Shown one piece after another: positions 1-6,516 of a stretch of 9,594 bases of DNA. The stretch is from Terrisporobacter othiniensis (GTDB lineage: Bacteria > Bacillota > Clostridia > Peptostreptococcales > Peptostreptococcaceae), in the NCBI RefSeq assembly GCF_000808015.1, contig NZ_JWHR01000128.1, positions 1-9,594 on the forward strand. Reading direction: 5' to 3'. A program made the translations under genes and the position numbers. Each line of letters begins with the position of its first letter. Position 1 is the first letter of the stretch. The notes beneath the pieces were generated by a model. It did not search any database and was not told the origin of the DNA. It saw only the letters and a list, made by a program, of their open reading frames with translations.

Positions 1-647
1 ATATAAATATTTTTTATGCAACTTGATAATAAAATTATTGATAACAAAATATATAGGTAATCATTTGTTTTTATAAATTTTTTGAAATAAACATATATTA
101 CAAATATATAAATTGTAATTCCACAAAGAATTAAAAATTGAATTATATTTGTCTCTAACAATACTTTGTTAGTATTGAATATAAGTTCTAAAAAGAATAT
201 TGAAATACATGCAAATAGAACTCCTATGAAAAAAATACTTTTATTCTCTAATATTCTATATTTAAGCTTTATATTTGGAAAAATTGATAATAATATAATT
301 ATTTTATTAACTAAGAATATATTTATTAAAGCTCTCTCATTTATATCCACTAATAAAATAGGATGCCTTAAAAAACATAATAATAAAGATAACGTAAAGT
401 AAATAATATAAAAAAACATCATTTCATTATTTTTTTCTTTGTAGTAATATATAGTTGCATATAATGAAATCAAATAAAAAAATATTGATAAGGAAGTGAT
501 TGTAAGCTCTACATTTTCATTAGCCATGTCTATAGGCAATAGTATATTGTCAAATCTTATTATTAAATAAATAAAAGATAAAAATATTATGATCATTATA
601 AACTTTATAGTCATACATTTGTTTTTATTTTTCATATGATAATCCAT
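1..647 (-). CDS. Partial polytopic (about 7-helix) membrane protein, N-terminal 215 codons; family not recognised
   Basis: I do not recognise this gene. Reading leftward from an ATG at 645-647, the frame stays open for 215 codons to the window edge, so the C-terminus is missing. The start is well supported: GGAGG at 655-659 lies 7 bases upstream. A long stop-free frame in such AT-rich DNA, behind an ideal ribosome site, is good evidence of a real gene. The translation is almost all hydrophobic. I see helices at about residues 12-31, 48-69, 76-93, 106-123, 138-157, 168-188 and 197-210, separated by short charged loops such as YYKEKNNE near 69-75. No catalytic motif is visible. Seven N-terminal helices would fit the sensor part of a membrane histidine kinase or GGDEF protein (MASE-like arrangement), but I see no HxxxY/F signature of MASE3. 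A permease-like or hypothetical protein is equally possible. It follows the gatB terminator, so it is probably transcribed separately. Confidence 0.8.
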   Translation of the reverse strand, partial: MDYHMKNKNKCMTIKFIMIIIFLSFIYLIIRFDNILLPIDMANENVELTITSLSIFFYLISLYATIYYYKEKNNEMMFFYIIYFTLSLLLCFLRHPILLVDINERALINIFLVNKIIILLSIFPNIKLKYRILENKSIFFIGVLFACISIFFLELIFNTNKVLLETNIIQFLILCGITIYIFVIYVYFKKFIKTNDYLYILLSIILLSSCIKNIY

Positions 648-688
648 AAGTTTTCCTCCATTTAATCTTCACATATTTACCCCATATT

Positions 689-718
689 TTTATATTTATT
701 CCATATTTATTTATACAA
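689..718 (-). promoter_or_regulatory. Candidate promoter of the left-edge membrane protein gene
   Basis: On the minus strand TTGTAT (713-718) and TATAAA (689-694) are separated by 18 bases, roughly matching vegetative -35 and -10 boxes. They lie between the gatB terminator and the start at 647. The region is so AT-rich that chance matches are likely. The call rests partly on the gene needing its own promoter after a terminator. Confidence 0.3.
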
Positions 719-742
719 TCCTTTAATTATTATTTTTTTTCC

Positions 743-778
743 AAAAAAATTACTCCCTACTTTAAAATAGTGAGTAAT
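743..778 (-). terminator. Rho-independent terminator of the aspS-gatCAB operon
   Basis: On the minus strand ATTACTC-A-CTA (768-778) pairs with TAGGGAGTAAT (749-759). This gives 10 base pairs with one internal mismatch and an 8-base loop, followed by a run of T's (743-749). It begins 10 bases past the gatB stop, exactly where the operon should end. Confidence 0.88.
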
Positions 779-788
779 TCTCATTAAT

Positions 789-2228
789 TTACTTATTTTT
801 AAGTTTTTCTTCTATCATTTGTTTTGCTACTTGAGGATTTGCTTTTCCTTTTGAAGCTTTCATTACTTGACCCATTAAGAATCCTACTGCTTTAATTTTT
901 CCAGCTTTAAAATCTTCTATTGACTTAGGATTATTATTTAAAACTTCATCAACAAGTTTTTCTATTTCATCAGAACAACTAATTTGAGATAATCCTTTTT
1001 CTTCAATAATTTCTAAAACAGGCCTATTACTTTCAAACATTTCTTTGAATACTTCTTTTCCTGCTGTATTACTTATTTTACCTTCTTCAATTATTTTAAA
1101 TAAGTCAACTAAGTTTTTAGGTGAAATTTTTATATATTCTGGTTCCATATTATTAGCATTTAATAAACGAAGTAAGTCACCTAAAATGTAGTTAGAAGCT
1201 GTTTTAGGATTTCCACCTTCCTTTACAATTTCTTCGTAAAATCCAGCTAAAACCTTACTTCCTATTATTATAGAAGCCTCTTTTTCGTTTATTCCGTACT
1301 CTTTTACAAATCTAGCTCTTTTTTCTATTGGCATTTCAGGCAATGATTTTTCTATAGTATCAACTTTTTCCTGCGGTATTATTATAGGTGTCAAATCTGG
1401 TTCTGGAAAATATCTATAGTCATGAGCTTCTTCTTTCGAACGCATTGATAAAGTTTTACCTTTTCCAGCATCCCATCTTCTAGTTTCTTGTTTTATTTTA
1501 TATTCTTCTTTATATTGATATAATTCTTTTTGTCTTTTTTCTTCTTTTTCCAAAGCTTTTTGAACTTCTCTAAAAGAGTTTATATTTTTTATTTCTACTT
1601 TTGTTCCGTATTCTTCCTGTCCATAGGTTCTTATGGATATATTTGCATCGCATCTTATGGAACCTTGTTCCATACGGCAATCTGATATTTCAGCATATTC
1701 AAGTATTCCCTTTAACTCTCTCATAAATGCTGCTGCTTCTCCAGGTGATCTTAAATCTGGTTCTGTAACAATTTCAACAAGTGGTACTCCAGCTCTATTG
1801 TAATCTATAAGAGATACTGGTTCATCTTCCAAATGGACAAGTTTTCCTGCATCTTCTTCTATATGTATTCTGCTAATTCTAACAGATACTTCTTTTCCTT
1901 CGTAAGTAAAATTCACCATACCATTTACACACATAGGTAAATCATATTGTGATGTTTGATAGTTTTTAGTTAAGTCTGGATAAAAATAGTTTTTTCTATC
2001 CATTTTATTATAATTATTTATTGTACAGTTTACTGCTCTTCCAGCTTTTATTGCTAAATTAACAACTTCTTCATTTAAAACTGGTAGAGTTCCTGGTATT
2101 CCCAGGCATATGGGACATGTATTTTCATTTGGTTTAGCTCCAAATTCTGTGGAACAAGAACAAAATATTTTAGTATTTGTTTTTAGTTCTGCATGTATTT
2201 CCAAACCAATAACAGTTTCTAGTAACAT
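789..2228 (-). CDS. gatB: Aspartyl/glutamyl-tRNA(Asn/Gln) amidotransferase subunit B
   Basis: GatB is the kinase and tRNA-binding subunit of the cytoplasmic GatCAB amidotransferase. It phosphorylates the carboxylate of Asp on tRNA-Asn (or Glu on tRNA-Gln) using ATP, and the resulting acyl phosphate is amidated with ammonia from GatA. The 479-residue product has the usual family length. It opens with ETVIGLEIHAELKT, the family's N-terminal signature. A four-cysteine cluster follows (C23, C25, C38, C41), the zinc site found in many but not all GatB proteins. ISRIHIEEDAGK and SLIDYNRAGVPLVEIVTEPD are conserved cradle-domain motifs. The C-terminal 150 residues form the YqeY-like tRNA-binding tail, including KAVGFLMGQVMK near the end. 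GAGGTG lies 6 bases before the ATG, and only 3 bases separate it from the gatA stop, so translation is probably coupled. It is the last gene of the T-box-controlled operon and is followed by a terminator. Confidence 0.98.
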   Translation of the reverse strand: MLLETVIGLEIHAELKTNTKIFCSCSTEFGAKPNENTCPICLGIPGTLPVLNEEVVNLAIKAGRAVNCTINNYNKMDRKNYFYPDLTKNYQTSQYDLPMCVNGMVNFTYEGKEVSVRISRIHIEEDAGKLVHLEDEPVSLIDYNRAGVPLVEIVTEPDLRSPGEAAAFMRELKGILEYAEISDCRMEQGSIRCDANISIRTYGQEEYGTKVEIKNINSFREVQKALEKEEKRQKELYQYKEEYKIKQETRRWDAGKGKTLSMRSKEEAHDYRYFPEPDLTPIIIPQEKVDTIEKSLPEMPIEKRARFVKEYGINEKEASIIIGSKVLAGFYEEIVKEGGNPKTASNYILGDLLRLLNANNMEPEYIKISPKNLVDLFKIIEEGKISNTAGKEVFKEMFESNRPVLEIIEEKGLSQISCSDEIEKLVDEVLNNNPKSIEDFKAGKIKAVGFLMGQVMKASKGKANPQVAKQMIEEKLKNK

Positions 2229-2231
2229 AAA

Positions 2232-3689
2232 TTACACCTCTCTTTCAAAGTTTAGATTTAGTTTTTTCTCTAATGCATAAGCAACTTTATAAATTTTATC
2301 TTCCGTAAATACATCTCCTATCAATTGAAGTCCTATAGGAAGACCTTCACTACTTTTGCCTCCTGGCATAGATAGTGCTGGCACTGTTGCCAAGTTAATA
2401 TTTATAGTATAAATATCAGCTAAATACATAGCTGTTGGATCTTCACATCTTTCTCCTATTTTAAAAGGAAGTATTGGGGATACTGGTCCAATAATAATAT
2501 CGTATTTCTTAAATGCTTCTTTAAAGTCATGCTTTAATTTAGCTCTAAATTTTTGTGCTTTGTTGTAGTAAGCATCATAATATCCTGAAGATAATGCATA
2601 AGTTCCAAGCATTATACGTCTTTTTACTTCTTTTCCAAATCCTTCACTTCTACTCTTTTCTACTAGTTCTTCCACAGAATCATAGTCTTTTGTTCTATAT
2701 CCATATCTTATGGAATCAAATCTTGCTAAATTAGAGCTTGCCTCTGCTGAAGATATTATATAATAAGGAGCAAGCCCATCTTTTGTAACAGGTAGTGAAA
2801 ATTCTTCTACTTCTGCTCCAAGCTCTCTTAGAACTTCTATATCTTTAAATATAGCTTCTTTTATTTCTTCATCTAATCCTTCTTCTTCAATAAACTCTAC
2901 AGGAATACCTATTTTCATTCCTTTTATTCCAGAGTCAATCCCTTCAGTATAGTCTTTTACTTCAAGATTTTTAGCACTAGTTCCATCTAAATCATCTTCT
3001 CCTGCCAATATATTTAATAAATAAGCATTATCTTCCACAGTCATAGAAAATGGACCTACTTGGTCAAGAGATGAACCAAAAGCAATTAGTCCAAATCTAG
3101 ATACTAAGCCATAAGTTGGCTTCATACCAATAATCCCACAAAATGATGCTGGCTGTCTTATAGATCCACCTGTATCAGATCCTAAAGCTAGTGGAACCAT
3201 ATTAGCCCCTACAGCTGCTGCTGATCCTCCAGATGATCCTCCAGGAACTCTAGACTTATCTATTGGATTTTTTGTAATTTTAAAAGCTGAATTTTCTGTT
3301 GAAGATCCCATAGCAAATTCATCTAAATTTGTTTTTCCTATTAATATAGCATCTTCTTCTTGTAATTTTTTTATAACTGTTGCATCATAAGGAGGAATAA
3401 AATCTTCTAACATTTTAGATGCACAAGTTGTTGCTACTCCATTTGTACAAAGATTGTCTTTTATAGCAATAGGAATGCCTGATAGTTTGCCCACATTTTC
3501 TCCTTTAGCAATTTTTTCATCCAATTCTTTAGCTTTTTTCAAAGCTTTTTCTTCTTGTAATGATATAAATGCATTTATACTTTCTTCTTTTTCTTTTATA
3601 TTTTTAATATAATAACTTACAACTTCTTCGCAGGAAATTTCTTTATTTTGTATTTTATTTACTAGTTCTTTTATACTATAATTTTTCAT
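2232..3689 (-). CDS. gatA: Aspartyl/glutamyl-tRNA(Asn/Gln) amidotransferase subunit A
   Basis: GatA is the glutaminase subunit of GatCAB. It hydrolyses glutamine, and the ammonia travels through a tunnel to GatB for amidation of misacylated tRNA. The 485-residue product belongs to the amidase-signature family, and the complete Ser-cisSer-Lys triad can be read: K77 in PIAIKDN, cis-Ser S152 in GGSSGGSAAAV and nucleophile S176 in GSDTGGSIRQP. The C-terminal half carries the usual Gat region (LGTYALSSGYYDAYY, and later GLPIGLQLIG). The ATG at 3687-3689 is preceded by AGGAGG at 8 bases. The TAG stop of gatC overlaps this ribosome site (TAGGAGG), and the two genes are 12 bases apart. Downstream, gatB begins 3 bases after the stop. 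This spacing suggests coupled translation and balanced subunits. Confidence 0.98.
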   Translation of the reverse strand: MKNYSIKELVNKIQNKEISCEEVVSYYIKNIKEKEESINAFISLQEEKALKKAKELDEKIAKGENVGKLSGIPIAIKDNLCTNGVATTCASKMLEDFIPPYDATVIKKLQEEDAILIGKTNLDEFAMGSSTENSAFKITKNPIDKSRVPGGSSGGSAAAVGANMVPLALGSDTGGSIRQPASFCGIIGMKPTYGLVSRFGLIAFGSSLDQVGPFSMTVEDNAYLLNILAGEDDLDGTSAKNLEVKDYTEGIDSGIKGMKIGIPVEFIEEEGLDEEIKEAIFKDIEVLRELGAEVEEFSLPVTKDGLAPYYIISSAEASSNLARFDSIRYGYRTKDYDSVEELVEKSRSEGFGKEVKRRIMLGTYALSSGYYDAYYNKAQKFRAKLKHDFKEAFKKYDIIIGPVSPILPFKIGERCEDPTAMYLADIYTININLATVPALSMPGGKSSEGLPIGLQLIGDVFTEDKIYKVAYALEKKLNLNFEREV

Positions 3690-3701
3690 TTAAGCATCCT
3701 C

Positions 3702-3977
3702 CTACTCAATGATTTTAGGAACTTCTATGAAAGTTTCTCTCATTTTTTTAGAATTTCTATATAAATCATCTATATCACATTTTTTACATATGTCTTTTCT
3801 AACTACTGCAACTTTTGGTTTTTCAATTTCTACACCTTCCAAATGTAGTTTATCTAAAGTTTTAAATTGTTCTAAAATATTTTCAAATTCACCTGCAAAT
3901 ACTGTAGCTTCTTCTTCACTAAATTGAAGTTTAGCTAACTTTGCAATATACTTAACATCTTCTTTCGTAATTGCCAT
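3702..3977 (-). CDS. gatC: Aspartyl/glutamyl-tRNA(Asn/Gln) amidotransferase subunit C
   Basis: GatC is the small subunit that wraps around the GatA-GatB interface and stabilises the amidotransferase. From the preferred ATG it has 91 residues, normal for the family. The N-terminal helix TKEDVKYIAKLAKLQFSEEE and the helix with FENILEQFKTL are characteristic. So is the C-terminal FIEVPKIIE, which matches the family's FxVPxxIE ending. An in-frame GTG at 3984-3986 would add three residues (MKK). I prefer the ATG at 3975-3977 because GGAAGG abuts the GTG with no spacing but lies 9 bases from the ATG, and family members start near the AITKEDV segment. It sits 30 bases after aspS and 12 before gatA. 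The order aspS-gatC-gatA-gatB places the whole Asn-tRNA route in one transcript. Confidence 0.96.
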   Translation of the reverse strand: MAITKEDVKYIAKLAKLQFSEEEATVFAGEFENILEQFKTLDKLHLEGVEIEKPKVAVVRKDICKKCDIDDLYRNSKKMRETFIEVPKIIE

Positions 3978-4007
3978 TTTTTTCACCCTTCCTTTAATTT
4001 TTATTAT

Positions 4008-5345
4008 TTATGGAGTTAATCTCTTCATATCTCTTGGTATAAGAGTCGCCTCCCTAATATTTGTAAGTTTTAATATTTTCATAGTAAGTCTCTCAAGTCC
4101 TATGGCAAATCCTCCATGTGGAGGCATACCATATTTAAATGTTTCTAAATAAAAATCAAATTCCTCTGGATTTAATCCAAATTTAATTATATTCTCTTTT
4201 AACATTTCATAATCATTAATCCTTTGACCACCTGTAGTTATTTCCAAACCATCATATATTAAATCAAAACTTTTAGTTAATTCTTTATTTTCATCATCTG
4301 TCATCGTATACATAGGTCTTTTGCTAACAGGATATTTAGTTAAAAATACAAAATCACAATTGTATTTTTCTTTAACATATTTAGAAATCAATACTTCACC
4401 TTCTGCATCTATATTTCCAATTGGAGATTTCTTATTGTATTTATCTAGTAATATTGCATGAGCTTCCTGTAAAGTTATTCTTGGAATAAACACCTCATTA
4501 GGTAAGTCTATTTTATACATTTCAAGCTCTTTTTTGCAAACTTTATTTAAATGATTAAATAAATAGTTTATAAAACCTTCTTCTAAGTCCATTAATTCAA
4601 ATTCATCTTTAATAAATCCCATTTCGACATCTAAACTAACGTATTCATTTAAATGTCTCCATGTATTATGAAGCTCTGCTCTATAAGCATGACCTATCTC
4701 AAAAACTCTTTCAAATCCAGCTCCTACCATCATTTGTTTATAAAACTGAGGTGATTGTGCTAAAAAAGACCTTCTATCAAAGTAATTTATAGTAAACATT
4801 TCTGATCCACCTTCTGTTGATGAATCTATAATTTTTGCTGTATGAATTTGTTCAAAATTTCTTTCTTTTAAATAATCTCTAAAAGCTGTTTCAATTTCAC
4901 TTTGTATTTTAAATATGGCTCTTATCTCAGGTCTTCTAAGAGCAATTGTTCTATGATCTAATTGAGTTTCCAATGCTGCCTTATTTTTAAAACTGTTAAT
5001 TTCAAATGGAAGTTTATCATAGTAAGTACTTCCTAAAATCTCAAATTTTTCAACTAATACTTCTATTTTACCAGGTGCTTTTTCATTGCTACATACTTTT
5101 CCCACAACTTCTACAGCATTTTCCAATCTCAAATCTTCAATTTGTTCTTTTTCACAAACTAGCTGAATTACTCCAGACTTATCCCTTAATTTTATAAATA
5201 CTACATGGCTTAAATCAGTTATTTTGTGTACCCAACCCCTAAGTAATACTTTTTGATTTATACAATCATTTAATTCATTTATAAATATTCTTTCCAAACC
5301 TTTATCTTTTCCCTTGTCATAAAATGCTCTTTCTAACTGTGCCAT
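4008..5345 (-). CDS. aspS: Aspartyl-tRNA synthetase, archaeal-type, probably non-discriminating (Asp-tRNA(Asp/Asn) ligase)
   Basis: This class IIb synthetase activates aspartate with ATP and loads it onto tRNA. It has 445 residues from the preferred ATG. The usual bacterial AspRS is about 590 residues with a GAD insertion, so the short form matches the archaeal/eukaryal group (often called AspS2). An OB-fold anticodon domain (about 20-105) is followed by the catalytic domain. Motif 2 is FERVFEIGHAYRAE...RHLNEY (211-235, Arg222) and motif 3 is GGFAIGLERL (411-420, Arg419). SLDVEMGF after motif 2 supports AspRS over AsnRS. GWVH (His40) has His where discriminating archaeal enzymes typically have Trp, consistent with use of both tRNA-Asp and tRNA-Asn. 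The partner gatCAB genes directly downstream say the same. An upstream in-frame TTG at 5352-5354 touches the GAAAGGA ribosome site, whereas the ATG lies 9 bases from it, so the ATG is preferred. Expression is controlled by the T-box leader. Confidence 0.96.
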   Translation of the reverse strand: MAQLERAFYDKGKDKGLERIFINELNDCINQKVLLRGWVHKITDLSHVVFIKLRDKSGVIQLVCEKEQIEDLRLENAVEVVGKVCSNEKAPGKIEVLVEKFEILGSTYYDKLPFEINSFKNKAALETQLDHRTIALRRPEIRAIFKIQSEIETAFRDYLKERNFEQIHTAKIIDSSTEGGSEMFTINYFDRRSFLAQSPQFYKQMMVGAGFERVFEIGHAYRAELHNTWRHLNEYVSLDVEMGFIKDEFELMDLEEGFINYLFNHLNKVCKKELEMYKIDLPNEVFIPRITLQEAHAILLDKYNKKSPIGNIDAEGEVLISKYVKEKYNCDFVFLTKYPVSKRPMYTMTDDENKELTKSFDLIYDGLEITTGGQRINDYEMLKENIIKFGLNPEEFDFYLETFKYGMPPHGGFAIGLERLTMKILKLTNIREATLIPRDMKRLTP

Positions 5346-5372
5346 TTTCTTCAATCCTTTCTTTTATTATTT

Positions 5373-5500
5373 TTATACATTAAATCTTCGATCTGCTTGT
5401 ATCGTCATAGAGCTGAAAATTAGCTCTGTTGCTCTCTTAATAAATTTGATTTTATATCTTTTATCAATATGTTATATAAAAGATATAATTTTTTACAATT
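5373..5500 (-). other. Structured leader between T-box terminator and aspS: two hairpins
   Basis: Past the T-box terminator the minus strand has about 145 more bases before aspS. It holds a perfect 11-pair hairpin (arms 5476-5486 and 5454-5464, ATATCTTTTAT with ATAAAAGATAT). A second hairpin follows with AGAGCT/AGCTCT arms (5422-5427 and 5409-5414). An extra GAGAGC just upstream of the second hairpin could compete for the same GCTCT. Neither hairpin has a U-run, so they are not terminators. They might be mRNA-stability or processing elements; no function can be assigned. An 11-codon frame with ATG at 5408 has no ribosome site. Confidence 0.5.
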
Positions 5501-5533
5501 AAAAAACGTCCCTATACAAAAGTATAGGGACGT
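5501..5533 (-). terminator. Intrinsic terminator of the T-box riboswitch
   Basis: On the minus strand ACGTCCCTATAC (5522-5533) pairs perfectly with GTATAGGGACGT (5506-5517) over 12 base pairs. The loop is TTTT and a T-run follows (5501-5506). The CCCTA of the 5' arm is also complementary to TAGGG at the start of the T-box motif. Antiterminator and terminator are therefore mutually exclusive, as in all transcriptional T-boxes. Confidence 0.96.
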
Positions 5534-5777
5534 GATATTTACGCGGTACCACCCTAGTTGACTATTTTTAGTCCACCTTAATTACGTACAGAATTAATTT
5601 TCGATACGTTTCCTAGATAACGGTAGGATTCCGTTTAGGCCTACTCTTTAATATAAATTTCGGCTAACCACTCCAAAGTGTTCTTCAACTAAAGTATCAT
5701 ACAAAGCTTCCACCATCCTTTGTTCTCTATAAATCAACATATAGTCTACTCTCTTTTTCATCGTATTTTCTATATAT
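5501..5777 (-). promoter_or_regulatory. T-box riboswitch leader (overlapping Asn AAC and Glu GAA specifiers) controlling aspS-gatCAB
   Basis: The leader RNA binds uncharged tRNA and then allows read-through into aspS-gatCAB. The canonical T-box AGGGTGGTACCGCG lies at 5542-5555, and its TGGT bulge (5548-5551) would pair with the tRNA 3' end. Stem I contains GAGAGTAG (AGTA motif), AGAGA and a distal hairpin ACAAAG...CTTTGT with loop GATGGTGGAAG. GACTA and TAGTT close the upper stem. The 3' side of the specifier loop then reads GAAGAACACTTT. By alignment with the known glyQS layout (specifier, then A, then the base stem) the specifier is AAC at 5680-5682. GAA at 5681-5683 overlaps it. A Stem IIA/B-type pseudoknot is visible: GTAGG with CCTAC, interleaved with AACGG and CCGTT (5619-5644). 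Stem III is GACTA-AAAA-TAGTC. I infer sensing of tRNA-Asn and, by one base shift, tRNA-Glu, as reported for Clostridium acetobutylicum. Confidence 0.95.
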
Positions 5778-5784
5778 TTTTAAT

Positions 5785-5813
5785 ATTGTAAATTAACTTC
5801 TAAATAAAAGCAA
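5785..5813 (-). promoter_or_regulatory. Probable vegetative promoter of the T-box-aspS-gatCAB operon
   Basis: On the minus strand TTGCTT (5808-5813) and TACAAT (5785-5790) are exactly 17 bases apart. The predicted start near 5777 falls just upstream of T-box stem I. Both the spacing and the position fit a sigma-A-type promoter. Confidence 0.65.
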
Positions 5814-5840
5814 CAACTTTTTATTATGTTTCTAATTATA

Positions 5841-5881
5841 TTTTGAACTTAAATATTATAATATTTATTTACTATTCAAAA
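5841..5881. repeat. Nested inverted repeat between the rubrerythrin gene and the T-box promoter
   Basis: Outer arms TTTTGAA (5841-5847) and TTCAAAA (5875-5881) enclose a 16-base perfect palindrome AAATATTATAATATTT (5851-5866). No U-run follows on either strand, so it is a poor terminator even though it lies downstream of the rubrerythrin stop. In DNA this AT-rich it may be chance, a weak terminator or a protein site. Confidence 0.4.
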
Positions 5882-5918
5882 GTATTATATTCAAAATATA
5901 TAAATATGTTCATATATT

Positions 5919-6470
5919 TTATCGTTCTAAAAAGTATTCATTTAATAAACTTAAAAACTCTTTTCCATGTCTAGCTTCATCCTTACACATTTCATTTAAC
6001 ACATTATGAATAGTATCTATTCCCATCTCTTTTGCTTTTTTAGCTAATTTCAATTTACTTTGTATTGCTTCATATTCATCTTCTATAATTGATTTTAAAT
6101 TTTCTTCTGTCCAAGGTTTAACTACTTCTCCTAAAAGCTCTGCTAATATTGATGCATGTTCTGCTTCTTCATAGGCTATTTTTTTATAAATTTCGCCCAC
6201 CTTCATATATCCTTCTTTATGAGCAACTTTGCTCATAGCTAAATACATACCAACTTCTAAGCATTCCTTCGAAAAAATACTTCTTAAGTCACAAATCATA
6301 TTATCATCTGCTTCTTTTGCTATTCCTATATTTTCATCTAAATTTGCCCTATCTTCTTTTTTTAGATTAAATTCTTTAAATTCTTCACAAGACGTATTAC
6401 ATACAGGACAAATCCTTGGTTTTTCATTTTCTATAATATATCCACATATTGGGCAAATCCACATTTTCAT
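5919..6470 (-). CDS. Reverse rubrerythrin: N-terminal rubredoxin domain plus ferritin-like diiron domain
   Basis: Rubrerythrins are cytoplasmic non-haem iron proteins that reduce hydrogen peroxide, and in reverse rubrerythrins also contribute to NADH-dependent oxygen removal, protecting anaerobes from air. In this 183-residue protein the rubredoxin-like domain comes first: C6-x2-C9 in WICPICGY and C21-x2-C24 in CPVC, able to hold one iron. A ferritin-like four-helix domain follows (about 58-182). Likely diiron ligands are E69 or E72 in the first helix, E102-x2-H105 (EEAEH), an acidic residue around E132/E134, and E165-x2-H168 (DEARH). In classical rubrerythrin the rubredoxin domain is last, so this is the clostridial reverse order. 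The ATG at 6468-6470 is preceded by AGGAAGG at 8 bases; a second ATG two codons in is less well placed. It stands alone and is divergent from mntP. The exact electron donor cannot be inferred. Confidence 0.93.
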   Translation of the reverse strand: MKMWICPICGYIIENEKPRICPVCNTSCEEFKEFNLKKEDRANLDENIGIAKEADDNMICDLRSIFSKECLEVGMYLAMSKVAHKEGYMKVGEIYKKIAYEEAEHASILAELLGEVVKPWTEENLKSIIEDEYEAIQSKLKLAKKAKEMGIDTIHNVLNEMCKDEARHGKEFLSLLNEYFLER

Positions 6471-6495
6471 TTATTTTACCTTCCTGATATTTCCT

Positions 6496-6516
6496 CATAA
6501 TTATTTCATAATTATA
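6496..6516 (-). promoter_or_regulatory. Possible -10 box and overlapping repeat operator upstream of the rubrerythrin gene
   Basis: The plus strand carries CATAATTAT twice (6496-6504 and 6507-6515) with a 2-base gap. Because ATAATTAT is self-complementary, the pair is also an inverted repeat. It overlaps TATAAT (minus strand, 6511-6516), the best -10 candidate for the rubrerythrin gene. I see no clear -35 box at 17 bases. The match to the PerR consensus (TTATAATnATTATAA) is poor, so no regulator is named. Confidence 0.35.

Noticed and set aside
166..402. Plus-strand open frame of 78 codons near the left edge
   Set aside because: It has no ribosome site and lies antisense to the longer, well-initiated membrane protein frame (647 to 1). 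It is a shadow of that gene.
3709..3927. Plus-strand open frame opposite gatC
   Set aside because: It is antisense to a certain gatC and has neither a ribosome site nor recognisable protein features.
5006..5197. Plus-strand open frame opposite aspS
   Set aside because: It is antisense to the AspRS anticodon-binding domain, short, and lacks any ribosome site.
5373..5408. 11-codon frame in the aspS leader that could be a leader peptide
   Set aside because: There is no Shine-Dalgarno sequence, no run of regulatory codons and no following terminator, and the T-box already explains the control.
5893..5921. Hairpin just after the rubrerythrin stop (AAAATATA/TATATTTT) as a terminator
   Set aside because: The stem is 8 pairs of A-T only with no U-run after it, too weak to call. 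No clear terminator of this gene was found.
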